Below, one piece after another: positions 1 through 8,694 of a stretch of 64,000 bases of DNA (position 1 is the stretch's first letter; each line of letters starts with the position of its first letter). The notes under the pieces are model-generated. The model worked only from the letters and a program-made list of their open reading frames with translations. It was not told the origin of the DNA and did no database searches. The position numbers and the translations under genes were made by a program. Origin of the DNA: Bordetella parapertussis (GTDB lineage: Bacteria; Pseudomonadota; Gammaproteobacteria; Burkholderiales; SG8-41); the NCBI GenBank assembly GCA_945861275.1, contig CAMATZ010000025.1, positions 20,180-84,179 on the forward strand. The letters run 5' to 3'.

Positions 1-1
1 C

Positions 2-2194
2 CAGCACCCGGAGGCGCAGGCGCGCATGCAGCAGGCGATGAAAGCGCTCGAAGAGGCCAAGGCGCACGCAATCCGCGAGGCTGAAGCCACTGCCCGCGCG
101 GAAGCGCGTGCGCAAATGGAAGCAGAGCTGCGCAAAATGCAGGAAGCAGATCGCGCCAGCCGCGAAATCGAAATTGCCAGGGCGCGCGAGGACGCTGACA
201 CGCAGACACGCGAGATAGTACGCAAACTGCAGGAGGAAGCACGTCAGGCCAAAGCCGCGGCTGAAGCGATAGCCGCATCCGAACGCGCCGCCCGCGACGA
301 AATCGAAGCGCGTGCACAGGCGCAGGTGCGCGAAGTGCAGGCACAAAGCGCGCGCGCACAAGCCGAGAGCGCCGCCCAGATGGCGGCCGAGAAAAAAGCA
401 CGCGCCGAAGCCGATGTCCAGGCCGCGGCGGAGATGCGCCTGCGCGAGCAGGAGGAACGCAAAGCCATGCAGGAACTCGCGCTTAAGGTGGCGGCGGAGC
501 GCAAGGCGCGCGAGGAAGCCGAACAGCAAGTCATGGTTGCGCGTCAGGCACGCGAGGAGGCAGAACAGCGTCTGCGCAGCACGCCGGCGGGCGACCCCGA
601 ACAAATTCGCAAACTCAACGAAGAAGCGCAAGCCGCGGCGCGCGCGGCTGAAGAAGCGGTAGCGCGCGCTACGGCGACGGCCGAAGCCGCGACACACGCC
701 ATGATCGAGGCCGAGGCACGCGTCAAAAGCGAAAAGACTGCGCGTGCCGCGGCTGAAGATCGCGCCAAAGCCGAAGCTGTGCAACGCATTATGCAGGAAC
801 AGCAGTCGCGTGAAGGCGCAGCGGCCGACATCGGGGCGCGCGTGGCGGCTGAACTGAAGGCGCGCGAGGATGCTGAACGCGCCGAAGAAGCCCGCTATCG
901 CGCGCAGGCCGAGGAGCGCGCCAAGGTATCAGCGGAACGTCAGGCGCGTGACGCCGATGCCAAGGCGGCGGAAGCGCCGCGCGCGCCCGGGCGCAAGACA
1001 AACTGGCTGGGGGTGGGCGTCGCCGGCGCAGCAGTAACGGTGGTAGTGGCGGTGGGCCTGCTACAGCTGATTCCAATATCGGGCTACGTGCCCGCGGTGC
1101 AGGCACTGATGACGCAGCGCCTTGGCCAACCGGTCGCGATCTCCAGAATGCGCTACGAATTACTCCCTTCGCCACAGCTTACACTGGAACGTGTTAGCGT
1201 CGGCAAACTCGAAGAGATCAAGGCGGACAAGATTTTTGTTCCGCTCGGGCCGCTGGGGTTGCTCAGCGGCACGAGCAACTTTGACACCATTCTGGTCAAA
1301 GGCGTGACGCTGGATACCGATGCGCTGGGCGCGATAGCCGGCTGGCTGCGCGCTCCGGCGGATGCGCCGGCGCTGCACATCAGCCGTATCAAATTCAGCG
1401 ACGTGAAACTCGCCGCACGCGACCTTGAAATTCCACAGTTTGACGTGGACGCTACGCTGGGCGGCCGTGGCGAAGTCAGCAAACTCGTCATCAATGTTGA
1501 TAAAGCGCGCTTTGATATCACACCCAAAGATAGCACCTGGCAAGTGGCGCTCAGTGCCGGCGGCTGGAAGTCCTTTATCGGTCCGGCGATTGAATTCGAC
1601 GAGCTCGAGGCAACCGCGGTGATTGATGGCAACGGGGCCACCGTGAGTGCTATCAAGGGCCGTGTGGGCAGCGGGTCGCTCAGCGGAAAATTAAAAGCTA
1701 CCTGGGGCAGCACGATACAGGTGGCGGGTGACCTGAAGCTTGAAAACGGCCGCACGGATCAGTTGCTGCCCGTGTTCACGCGCAATTTCAATGCGAGCGG
1801 CACCCTGAATCTCACTGCCAACTATACGATGCGCGGCGTGAATCTAAAAACGCTGTTCGACGATGTGCGCCTGGAAGGGGTGTTCGCCATCGCCCGCGGC
1901 GAACTCAACAACGTGGATATCGTGCGCGCGCTGCAATCCTCACGCGCAGCCGGGCAGCGCGGCGGCAAAACCCGATTTGACAGTCTGTCGGGCGCCGTGC
2001 AAATCAGCGGCAACAGTTACAGCTACCGCCAGTTACAGTTAAATTCCGGGCCGGTGAATGCGTCAGGCACGGTGGATGTCAATGACGGGGCACTGTCCGG
2101 TAACATCAACGCCGAACTCGGCACCAAAGGCGTGGTGATGGCGCGTGGCACGTTGACAGCGGGCGGCACGGTGGGAGATCCGGTGTTGCGGTAG
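2..2194 (+). CDS. Coiled-coil / AsmA-like inner-membrane protein (5' partial)
   Basis: The frame is open to the window edge, so the real start probably lies upstream; the first ATG is at 26. From that ATG, residues 1-320 are an Ala/Glu/Arg-rich heptad-like sequence, almost certainly a long coiled coil. A membrane segment follows at about 326-348 (NWLGVGVAGAAVTVVVAV). The C-terminal 370 residues have AsmA-family character, with a short basic post-membrane segment (ALMTQRLGQPVAISRM) and beta-rich repeats. AsmA proteins are inner-membrane anchored with a large periplasmic part, linked to envelope lipid transport. By that topology the coiled coil would be cytoplasmic. The fusion is unusual and the partner domain may continue upstream. 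A terminator follows. Confidence 0.75.
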   Translation, partial: QHPEAQARMQQAMKALEEAKAHAIREAEATARAEARAQMEAELRKMQEADRASREIEIARAREDADTQTREIVRKLQEEARQAKAAAEAIAASERAARDEIEARAQAQVREVQAQSARAQAESAAQMAAEKKARAEADVQAAAEMRLREQEERKAMQELALKVAAERKAREEAEQQVMVARQAREEAEQRLRSTPAGDPEQIRKLNEEAQAAARAAEEAVARATATAEAATHAMIEAEARVKSEKTARAAAEDRAKAEAVQRIMQEQQSREGAAADIGARVAAELKAREDAERAEEARYRAQAEERAKVSAERQARDADAKAAEAPRAPGRKTNWLGVGVAGAAVTVVVAVGLLQLIPISGYVPAVQALMTQRLGQPVAISRMRYELLPSPQLTLERVSVGKLEEIKADKIFVPLGPLGLLSGTSNFDTILVKGVTLDTDALGAIAGWLRAPADAPALHISRIKFSDVKLAARDLEIPQFDVDATLGGRGEVSKLVINVDKARFDITPKDSTWQVALSAGGWKSFIGPAIEFDELEATAVIDGNGATVSAIKGRVGSGSLSGKLKATWGSTIQVAGDLKLENGRTDQLLPVFTRNFNASGTLNLTANYTMRGVNLKTLFDDVRLEGVFAIARGELNNVDIVRALQSSRAAGQRGGKTRFDSLSGAVQISGNSYSYRQLQLNSGPVNASGTVDVNDGALSGNINAELGTKGVVMARGTLTAGGTVGDPVLR

Positions 2195-2208
2195 TTCGAA
2201 CCGCCTCA

Positions 2209-2331
2209 CCGCAAAGACGCAAAAACGCAAAGGAAACGCAAAGGAAAACAAAACGGCGATTAACCCACAGGGCAATCGCCGTTTTTTATGGAAGTTCTTT
2301 GCGAAATCTTTGCGTTTTTGCGTCTTTGCGG
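2209..2331. repeat. 24-bp inverted repeat enclosing a terminator
   Basis: Perfect 24-bp arms at 2209-2232 and 2308-2331, built on GCAAAGACGCAAAAACGC, flank a 75-bp centre between two convergent genes. The arms themselves are internally repetitive (CGCAAAGACGCAAAAACGCAAAGGAAACGC). It resembles the short palindromic intergenic elements common in Betaproteobacteria. Confidence 0.8.
2250..2287. terminator. Bidirectional Rho-independent terminator
   Basis: The stem AAAACGGCGATT / AATCGCCGTTTT with a 12-nt loop is followed by a T run on the plus strand and preceded by an A run. It can therefore serve both the upstream plus-strand gene and the convergent htpX. Confidence 0.85.
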
Positions 2332-2353
2332 TAAAGTTTTTTTTACGATCTCA

Positions 2354-3229
2354 TCAAATCGCCTTGCGCAGCGCCTCAATGCGTTCATCCAGCGGCGGAT
2401 GCGTCATGAACAATTTGCTGAACGCGCTGCCGCCGGAGATGCCGAACGCCGCCACGGATTTGGGCAACGCCGCTTCCTCGTGGTTCATCTTGAGCCGCTC
2501 CAGCGCCGCGATCATTTTGCGCTTGCCCGCGAGACTGGCGCCGCCGGCATCGGCATGAAACTCACGATGGCGGCTGAACCACATCACAATCATGCTGGCG
2601 AATACGCCAAGCACCAGTTGCGCGATCATGGTCGTCACGAAAAATCCGATGCCTTCGCCACGGTCATTCTTGAGGATAACCCGATCCACAAAGTAACCGA
2701 TGATGCGCGAGAAGAAAATCACGAAAGTGTTGACCACACCCTGTATCAGGGTCAGCGTGATCATGTCGCCGTTGGCGACGTGGCTGATTTCATGGGCGAG
2801 CACAGCCTCGGCTTCGTCTGAGGTCATGTTGTTCATGAGGCCGGTGCTCACCGCCACCAGCGCATTGTTGCGATTCCACCCGGTAGCAAAGGCGTTGATT
2901 TCGGGCGAATCGTAAATCGCAACTTCGGGCATGCCGATGCCGGCTTGACCGGCCTGGCGCTTCACGGTGTTGAACAACCACTGCTCGGTGGCATTCGACG
3001 GGGTGGTGATGACTTGCGCGCCAACCGAGCGTTTAGCCATCCATTTCGATATAAACAGCGATATCAGCGAACCGGCAAATCCCATCACCATCGACAGGAT
3101 CAAAAGGGCATTGAAATTGATGCCGCCGGACTGATTCATAATCTGATCCACGCCCAATACCCGCAGCGTGACGCTGATGACAACCAGAACGGCCAGGTTG
3201 GTTATCACAAACAAGAATATGCGCTTCAT
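2354..3229 (-). CDS. htpX: Membrane zinc metalloprotease HtpX
   Basis: M48-family integral-membrane protease that degrades misfolded inner-membrane proteins. The 291-aa protein has N-terminal hydrophobic segments at about 4-24 and 41-61. The zinc motif HEISH is at 146-150, two more membrane segments follow, and the downstream E in [12 protein letters not shown] is the expected third ligand. Length and order match the family. The gene is monocistronic, with the terminator at 2250-2287 just after the stop. In relatives htpX is often under envelope or heat stress control; I see no specific operator here. Confidence 0.95.
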   Translation of the reverse strand: MKRIFLFVITNLAVLVVISVTLRVLGVDQIMNQSGGINFNALLILSMVMGFAGSLISLFISKWMAKRSVGAQVITTPSNATEQWLFNTVKRQAGQAGIGMPEVAIYDSPEINAFATGWNRNNALVAVSTGLMNNMTSDEAEAVLAHEISHVANGDMITLTLIQGVVNTFVIFFSRIIGYFVDRVILKNDRGEGIGFFVTTMIAQLVLGVFASMIVMWFSRHREFHADAGGASLAGKRKMIAALERLKMNHEEAALPKSVAAFGISGGSAFSKLFMTHPPLDERIEALRKAI

Positions 3230-3360
3230 AAAAGGTTTTCCTCGGGGTTGTTGGTTATGGGTACGTGGCGTTAGATGGGGGCGCCGCGTGCGAGTTCAAT
3301 AGTAAACGCACTCTGAGATAAAAATTCAAGTATTTGATTTATAACGATTAATTTATGCTT

Positions 3361-3399
3361 GCGCGGCAGGTAGATAGGTATGCAGGCACCCTGCCGCGC
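3361..3399. repeat. 10-bp perfect inverted repeat
   Basis: GCGCGGCAGG (3361-3370) and CCTGCCGCGC (3390-3399) form a GC-rich hairpin downstream of the hydrolase gene read from the right. No T run follows on either side, so a terminator role is only possible. The rest of 3230-3467 holds nothing recognisable. Confidence 0.45.
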
Positions 3400-3467
3400 C
3401 ATGCCTGCTCAGGAACCGCACGCGGGGTGTTCATCGGCATGCATCCGTGTTCAGTCGTCGCGGAAAG

Positions 3468-4316
3468 CTACGGTTTACGCCCTACAAAATCCAGAATAGC
3501 CGCCAGCACATTCTCGCCGTTCTGGTGCGGCGGCAACACGTTCCAGAATTCCGCGTTGGGCATCAGCTCTTTCATCGCCCACGCCGACGACGTGGAGTGC
3601 GATGCGTCGGCGCCGGGCAGTATCAGCGCGGGTAGTTTGATATTCAGCAATTGCTCGCCGCTGGCGCCCGACGGCATGGTGTCGCCGTAGAGCGCATCGC
3701 GGCTTTGCGCGCAGAGGTCGAGATAGGCTGCCACATCGTGCTTCACGTAGCCGGCGCTGAACGCGGGATCGGTCGCGTTCTGCGAGGCCCAGGGGCCTGC
3801 TTCGGGATCGAGCCAAAAGTTTTTCGCGGCAGGCCCGCGTGCCGCTGCTGCCGCCAAGCCGTTGGTGCGCACGAATTCGATGTGACGGTCGTAAAATCCG
3901 CGCCCCTTCTGCATCCACAAATAGCCGCCCACCGGCCAATGCAGCAATAGACCGGCGCAGCGCTCGGGACACAGCACGCCCATCGCCGCCGCCACCGAAA
4001 CACCCATACAGCCGCCGACCACCCAAGCCTGCTTCACGCCAAAGTGATCGAGTATCGCCCTCCCCTGCTGCGCGAAAACTTCCCAGGTGAGTTTTTCCAC
4101 GCGCCCGCCGGACACGCCGGCCTCGCGCCGGTCGTAGGCAATCACGGTGAATGATTTTGACAGCGTATTGATTGAATCCATTTCTTTCCACACACCGCCG
4201 CGGGTCCAGCTCTCGATGGTGGAATTAAAACCGCCCGGCGCCAGCAACAGCAAATGCGGGCCGCTCCCCTGCATGTGATAGTTAACTTTGAGTCCGTCAA
4301 TAACAGCAACAGGCAT
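3468..4316 (-). CDS. Alpha/beta hydrolase with Cys at the nucleophile elbow
   Basis: 282-aa alpha/beta-hydrolase fold protein of unknown substrate. An oxyanion-type segment (LLLAPGGF) is near 24-30 and a YDRREAGVSG strand-4 motif near 61-70. The nucleophile elbow reads GGCMG around residue 103, so Cys stands where most relatives have Ser. The His candidate is in LPPHQNGE near the C-terminus. AGGAGGGTG, read on the minus strand, sits just upstream of the ATG and supports the start. Transcribed alone; a copy of the dispersed TAANNNNYTGTTTTTA motif lies about 30 bases upstream. It could be an esterase, C-C hydrolase or dienelactone-hydrolase-like enzyme. Confidence 0.75.
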   Translation of the reverse strand: MPVAVIDGLKVNYHMQGSGPHLLLLAPGGFNSTIESWTRGGVWKEMDSINTLSKSFTVIAYDRREAGVSGGRVEKLTWEVFAQQGRAILDHFGVKQAWVVGGCMGVSVAAAMGVLCPERCAGLLLHWPVGGYLWMQKGRGFYDRHIEFVRTNGLAAAAARGPAAKNFWLDPEAGPWASQNATDPAFSAGYVKHDVAAYLDLCAQSRDALYGDTMPSGASGEQLLNIKLPALILPGADASHSTSSAWAMKELMPNAEFWNVLPPHQNGENVLAAILDFVGRKP

Positions 4317-4345
4317 CTTGCACCCTCCTTTTGAACCGCAGTTTA

Positions 4346-4369
4346 CACTAACTTATTGTTTGTATTATG
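4346..4369 (+). repeat. Dispersed motif copy (TAANNNNYTGTTTTTA)
   Basis: TAACTTATTGTTTGTATT; one G replaces T in the T run. It lies upstream of the hydrolase at 3468-4316. The rest of 4317-4563 has no other recognisable element. Confidence 0.5.
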
Positions 4370-4563
4370 ATTTTCAGAATGCTTACTCTGCTATACATAA
4401 CCGCATCATGCGAACGAAATAGCCTGCCAGGCGGTCGCGGTTTAAAGCAATCCGGTTCTTAGAAGCGTGCTCAAAATAGTGGATCACACCCCACTTTTAT
4501 GGTGCAAGATACCTTACTATTACCTTACAATTGCCGCAAATTGGAAAAAACGCTACCCGACCG

Positions 4564-5679
4564 ATGCTAGACGCGCCCACAGGGATACGCAGTAAGTTCG
4601 TTTACGATCCCGAGCTATCGCACGAAGAACTCAGAGGGTTTTCGCGCACCATCGCCGAAATCGAATGGTTGCTGCTGATACTCGTGCTGTTCTATCAGCT
4701 GATACTCGCGCCGGACAATATGGCCAACACCGCGCTCTCCATGGCGATGTTTTTCTACACCGCTTTTGTGTTGTTGTTTCGTTACGTAAACTTCTACCGG
4801 CGCGAGGCCTACTGGAAACTCGCGCTGGAGACCGCGATGATGATCGCGTTTATTACCTGGGTGCTGTTTTACACCGGGCGCCTAAACAGCCCGCTGCAAA
4901 ATCTGTATTTGCTGGTGGTCATCACCAGTTCGCTGATGCTGGGACGCCTGTCAACCGTGGTAGCCATGGTGGTGATTGCCGCCTGTTACGGCTGGCTCGG
5001 TTACGTACAGGGTGACTCGGCATTTCAGACATTTGGCGTGGAATTCCTGACGCGTTTCGTGCCGCTGGCGCTGGTGGGTTACGTGACCACCATGATGTCG
5101 TCCGATATGCGCAATGCGCTGACCAGAATCAAGACCCTGTCCGAGACCGACGAACTCACCGGCATCTACAACCGCCGCGCGTTTATGTCGATCAGCGAAC
5201 ACACCGTCAAACTGTCGCAGCGTTATGGCCGTAATTTCAGCGTGATCATGCTGGATTCCGACAGCCTGAAAATCGTCAACGACGGCTACGGCCACGAAGC
5301 CGGCGACCAACTGCTGAAAGCAATGGTCGCACATGTGCAGGTTGAGCTGCGCAAACCGGACCTGCTCGCGCGTTACGGCGGTGACGAGTTTGTGCTGCTG
5401 CTGCCCGACACCAATGTCGAAGGCGCGCGGCTGACCGCCGAACGCATTCGTGAACGCATTGCCACGACGCCCTTGCAACTCGGCGGCAAACAAATCAACA
5501 TCACCGCCAGCATGGGCGTGGCCACTTACCCGGATCACGGTAAAGACTACGAGCGCGTGTTTGAAGCGGCCGACAACGCGCTCTACAGCAGCAAAACCAG
5601 CGGCAAGAATAAGGTAACCATTGCGCATGCATCTGTGGCGCGCACGCCTGAGCAGAGCGCGCAAACGCCCCGCACCTGA
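4564..5679 (+). CDS. Membrane-bound GGDEF diguanylate cyclase
   Basis: Predicted to make cyclic di-GMP from two GTP. The N-terminal half holds four to six hydrophobic helices (for example LLLILVLFYQLILA). A linker and a C-terminal GGDEF domain follow, with an intact active-site motif RYGGDEFVLL at about residue 270. The signature D-ELTGIYNRRAF and a MGVATYP segment are present. I see no EAL domain and no obvious RxxD inhibitory site before the motif. The ORF track starts at a TTG (4531); I prefer ATG 4564, though neither has a strong ribosome-binding site. The N-terminal membrane region is presumably a sensor of unknown input. Confidence 0.88.
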   Translation: MLDAPTGIRSKFVYDPELSHEELRGFSRTIAEIEWLLLILVLFYQLILAPDNMANTALSMAMFFYTAFVLLFRYVNFYRREAYWKLALETAMMIAFITWVLFYTGRLNSPLQNLYLLVVITSSLMLGRLSTVVAMVVIAACYGWLGYVQGDSAFQTFGVEFLTRFVPLALVGYVTTMMSSDMRNALTRIKTLSETDELTGIYNRRAFMSISEHTVKLSQRYGRNFSVIMLDSDSLKIVNDGYGHEAGDQLLKAMVAHVQVELRKPDLLARYGGDEFVLLLPDTNVEGARLTAERIRERIATTPLQLGGKQINITASMGVATYPDHGKDYERVFEAADNALYSSKTSGKNKVTIAHASVARTPEQSAQTPRT

Positions 5680-5697
5680 ATGCGCGGCGGTTAAATC

Positions 5698-6510
5698 CTA
5701 AAGCACGCGCGTGCGGCGCGGCCTGAAATAATCTGTGTTAGCGTAAAACACCGCGTCGTTATTGGCGCCGTACCAGCCGGGCACGCCCAGCACGGGCAAT
5801 GGCGACAGATCGCGTGCGCTAATGATTCCGGTGCGCAAGGCCTGCGCCGCCAAATCGTCGGCATGCACCAGCAATGCGGCGTCATCCACCGCGGCACACG
5901 CGTGCGGCGTGTGCAGCAATAGCGCATGGCCGCTCATGCCGACATAAGGCGACAACGCTTTTTCATACAGCGCGTGACCGAAAATCACAAACCGCGTGCT
6001 GCTCATCAACGCCTCTCGTTCCTGCCAAAACACCTGCTGCCACTCAAACGCGCGCAGGCCCGCCAGCACCGCTGCACTGCTGCTGAGCACCAGCACGCCG
6101 CTCTCGTCGAACAGGGTCAGCGCATCACGCCGTGCGCTGCGCACCTGGGACACGCCGCCACAGCGCGCGCGCAGCTCGGTTGCGTGCGCATGATTTAACG
6201 CCGCCTTGATGCGCGGAAACGCCAGCCACACCAGGGCATTGAATAAATCATGCCAATTCGCGCCCCGCAGCGGCACCACGCCTTCATCATGGATACGCAG
6301 TTCGTAATCCGCGGCGCCGGGCGCCGGCCGGCCGGGCAGAAGATCGAAACGCAGCGCGTGGCCGCCACCGGAACGCACGCCGCGCGCGCTGGCAAGCCGG
6401 CTCAATTCATGCGGCGCCGGCCACTCTGCACCCGGCGTGGCCTCAGCGAGGGCGCGCAACGGTGCAAACATCGGCGAGCGCGCGGCGAATTGTGAATCCC
6501 AGACTTGCAT
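5698..6510 (-). CDS. DUF3025 family protein
   Basis: About 270 aa, conserved in Betaproteobacteria, function unknown. The ORF track extends it to 6729, but that extension is low-complexity antisense of the next gene. The natural start is the ATG at 6510 (MQVWDSQFAARSP). Features typical of the family are HDEGVVPLRGANWHDLFNALVWLAFPR in the middle and a C-terminal PVLGVPGWYGAN.NDAVFY segment. No signal peptide or membrane helix. It is divergent from the oxidoreductase at 6581, with about 70 bp between the starts. Confidence 0.75.
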   Translation of the reverse strand: MQVWDSQFAARSPMFAPLRALAEATPGAEWPAPHELSRLASARGVRSGGGHALRFDLLPGRPAPGAADYELRIHDEGVVPLRGANWHDLFNALVWLAFPRIKAALNHAHATELRARCGGVSQVRSARRDALTLFDESGVLVLSSSAAVLAGLRAFEWQQVFWQEREALMSSTRFVIFGHALYEKALSPYVGMSGHALLLHTPHACAAVDDAALLVHADDLAAQALRTGIISARDLSPLPVLGVPGWYGANNDAVFYANTDYFRPRRTRVL

Positions 6511-6580
6511 AAGTCTAGTGTACGCCGGACACCCGCTAACAAGGTAAAATCGCGCGCTTCGATTTAACTTTTTACGCCCC

Positions 6581-7681
6581 ATGGAAACCCTGGATTGCGC
6601 GGTCATTGGCGCAGGCGTGGTTGGCCTCGCCATCGCACGCAAACTGGCGATGAACGGCCGCGAAGTCGTCATTCTCGAAGCAGAAGATGCCTTTGGCACG
6701 CACACCAGCGCGCGCAACTCCGAAGTCATACACGCGGGTATTTATTATGCCGGCGGATCGCTCAAAGCGAAATTGTGCGTGCCGGGCCGCCAGGCGCTGT
6801 ACCACTATTGCGCCGAACACGGCGTGCATCACCAGCGCATCGGCAAAGTCATCGTCGCCTGCGATGACAGCGAACTCGCGGGACTCAAAAAATACCAGGC
6901 GCAGGCCGAAGCCAACGGCGTGGACGACCTGCGCATGCTCAATCCCGCCGAACTCGCGCAACTGGAACCCGCGGTGCGTTGCGTGGCGGGATTTCTGTCG
7001 CCGTCTACCGGCATTATCGACAGTCACGGACTGATGCTGTCCTACCTGGGCGAAGCCGAGGATCGCGGTGCGATGCTGGCGCTATCCAGTCCGCTGCTAA
7101 GTGGCCACGTCGAAAGCGACGGCATCGTGCTTGCAGTCGGTGGCGTGGAACCGATGACGGTGAAATGCCGCTCGGTCGTTATCTCTGCAGGCCTGAATGC
7201 ACCCGCTGTGGCACGCAGCATCACCGGCATACCCGCCGCCACCATTCCACCCACCTACTACGCCATCGGCCATTACTACACGCTCACCACGACATCACCT
7301 TTCAAGCGCCTGATATATCCGGTGGCGCGGCCCGACTGGCTCGGCGTGCATGTCACCATCGACCTTGGCGGCCGCGTCAAGTTCGGCCCTGATTTTGAAT
7401 GGATAGACCGCATCGATTACCGCTTCGACGAACGCCGCGAAGCGTCGTTCTACAAAGCGATCCGGCATTATTTTCCGGGGCTGCAGGACGGCACCCTGCA
7501 ACCCGGCTACACCGGCATACGTCCACGCATTACCGGGCCAGGCGAAGCGGCGCAGGACTTCACCTTTCACGACCACACCGTGCACGGCGTGCATGGGCTG
7601 GTGGCGCTCTACGGCATCGAGTCACCGGGACTCACCGCTTCGCTGGCGATCGCCGACTATGTAGCGCAGCGGCTGGATTAA
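6581..7681 (+). CDS. FAD-dependent oxidoreductase, L-2-hydroxyglutarate oxidase (LhgO)-like
   Basis: DAO-family flavoenzyme of 366 aa. The FAD-binding GxGxxG motif (GAGVVGLA) is at residues 9-16, followed by the adenine-ribose Glu (VVILEAED). The conserved HTSARNSEVIHAGIYY segment is typical of LhgO/YgaF-like 2-hydroxyglutarate oxidases and places the substrate site. The C-terminal GIESPGLTASLAIADYV completes the dinucleotide fold. It would oxidise L-2-hydroxyglutarate or a related 2-hydroxyacid and pass electrons to quinone. A putative -10 element (TAAAAT) lies about 30 bases upstream. The exact substrate is inferred. Confidence 0.82.
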   Translation: METLDCAVIGAGVVGLAIARKLAMNGREVVILEAEDAFGTHTSARNSEVIHAGIYYAGGSLKAKLCVPGRQALYHYCAEHGVHHQRIGKVIVACDDSELAGLKKYQAQAEANGVDDLRMLNPAELAQLEPAVRCVAGFLSPSTGIIDSHGLMLSYLGEAEDRGAMLALSSPLLSGHVESDGIVLAVGGVEPMTVKCRSVVISAGLNAPAVARSITGIPAATIPPTYYAIGHYYTLTTTSPFKRLIYPVARPDWLGVHVTIDLGGRVKFGPDFEWIDRIDYRFDERREASFYKAIRHYFPGLQDGTLQPGYTGIRPRITGPGEAAQDFTFHDHTVHGVHGLVALYGIESPGLTASLAIADYVAQRLD

Positions 7682-7762
7682 GCCGCTGCATTATCTTCCG
7701 GATTGCAGCGTGAGTAGGGCTGCGTTAAGCTGTTTCGCTGCTCACTTAACCAGGGGAGTGTC

Positions 7763-8617
7763 ATGGGAAAACTTGATGGCCGCGTGGCTATAGTCACCGG
7801 CGCGAGCCGGGGTATCGGCGAGGAGATCGCCAAACTGTTCGCCCGCGAAGGCGCCAAAGTGGTGTGTGCGGCGCGAACGCTTAACGAAGGTGATCATCGC
7901 ATGCTGGCGGGGTCGCTTGCGGGCACCGTCAGAAAAATCACGGACGCCGGCGGCCAGGCAATCGCAGTCGCGGTTGACGTATCCAACGAGGCCGACTGCC
8001 AAAAACTGGTGGCCGCTGCGCACGAGGCATTTGGCCCGATTGATATATTGGTAAACGATGCCGCGCTCACCTATTACAAACCCATTGTGGATTACAACGT
8101 CAAGCACTGGGTCAAGGCGTTCGCAGTCAACGTTCATGCGCCCTTCATGCTGTCGCAACTGGTGCTGCCCGATATGATCAAGCAGCGGCGCGGCGCCATC
8201 ATCAATATTTCATCGGGTTCGGCGATCGGGCCGGGCCGCACACCCTTCAAGGACGCGCGCCCGGCGAACGGCGGCACCATGTATGGCGCCACCAAAGCCG
8301 CACTGGAGCGTTTCACGCAGGGGCTGGCGCAGGAAGTCGCCGAGTACAATATCGCGGTAACCGCAGTGTCCCCTTCGCAAGTGGTGCCGACACCGGGCAC
8401 GGTGTATCACAAGCTGGTAAAGGCCATCGACGATCCGCAAGGCGAGCCGCCCCTGCTGATGGCAAAAGCGGCGCTGCTGCTGGCCAGCGAGCCACCCGAA
8501 AAAATCAACGGCCGCGTAACCTACAGCCAGCAGCTACTCAGCGAATACGCGCAACTGGAACGGCCCGGGACAGGACGCGGCGTCACCGTCAAGGGCACCG
8601 GTTACTCGCAGATCTGA
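7763..8617 (+). CDS. Short-chain dehydrogenase/reductase
   Basis: 284-aa NAD(P)-dependent oxidoreductase with a Rossmann motif TGASRGIGE at 12-20 and catalytic Ser151, Tyr174 and Lys178 (YGATK). The usual NNAG motif reads NDAA here. A 10-residue insertion lies between the Ser and Tyr, and the C-terminal tail (GRGVTVKGTGYSQI) is longer than in FabG. The ribosome-binding site GGGGAG precedes ATG 7763. The arginine after the glycine motif (CAARTL) suggests NADP preference. The substrate is unknown; it may belong with the preceding flavoenzyme, 81 bp upstream on the same strand. Confidence 0.8.
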   Translation: MGKLDGRVAIVTGASRGIGEEIAKLFAREGAKVVCAARTLNEGDHRMLAGSLAGTVRKITDAGGQAIAVAVDVSNEADCQKLVAAAHEAFGPIDILVNDAALTYYKPIVDYNVKHWVKAFAVNVHAPFMLSQLVLPDMIKQRRGAIINISSGSAIGPGRTPFKDARPANGGTMYGATKAALERFTQGLAQEVAEYNIAVTAVSPSQVVPTPGTVYHKLVKAIDDPQGEPPLLMAKAALLLASEPPEKINGRVTYSQQLLSEYAQLERPGTGRGVTVKGTGYSQI

Positions 8618-8643
8618 TCACGGAAATCCACAGCACAATAAAA

Positions 8644-8694
8644 CGGGGTCAGAGTCGAATAATATTAAAAATTCAATAAAAACAATTACTTACG
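8644..8694 (+). repeat. GGGGTCAGAGT element with dispersed motif
   Basis: Starts with GGGGTCAGAGT and ends 50 bases later in AATAAAAACAATTACTTA, which is the dispersed motif on the minus strand. The same two parts at the same spacing flank the RAYT gene at 46312-46364 (reverse orientation). It overlaps the stop codon of the next gene. Confidence 0.6.

Noticed and set aside
3355-3690. 111-aa plus-strand ORF
   Set aside because: Mostly antisense of the alpha/beta hydrolase; no supporting start signal.
4951-5664. 237-aa minus-strand ORF
   Set aside because: Antisense of the GGDEF protein, whose frame carries the intact catalytic motif.
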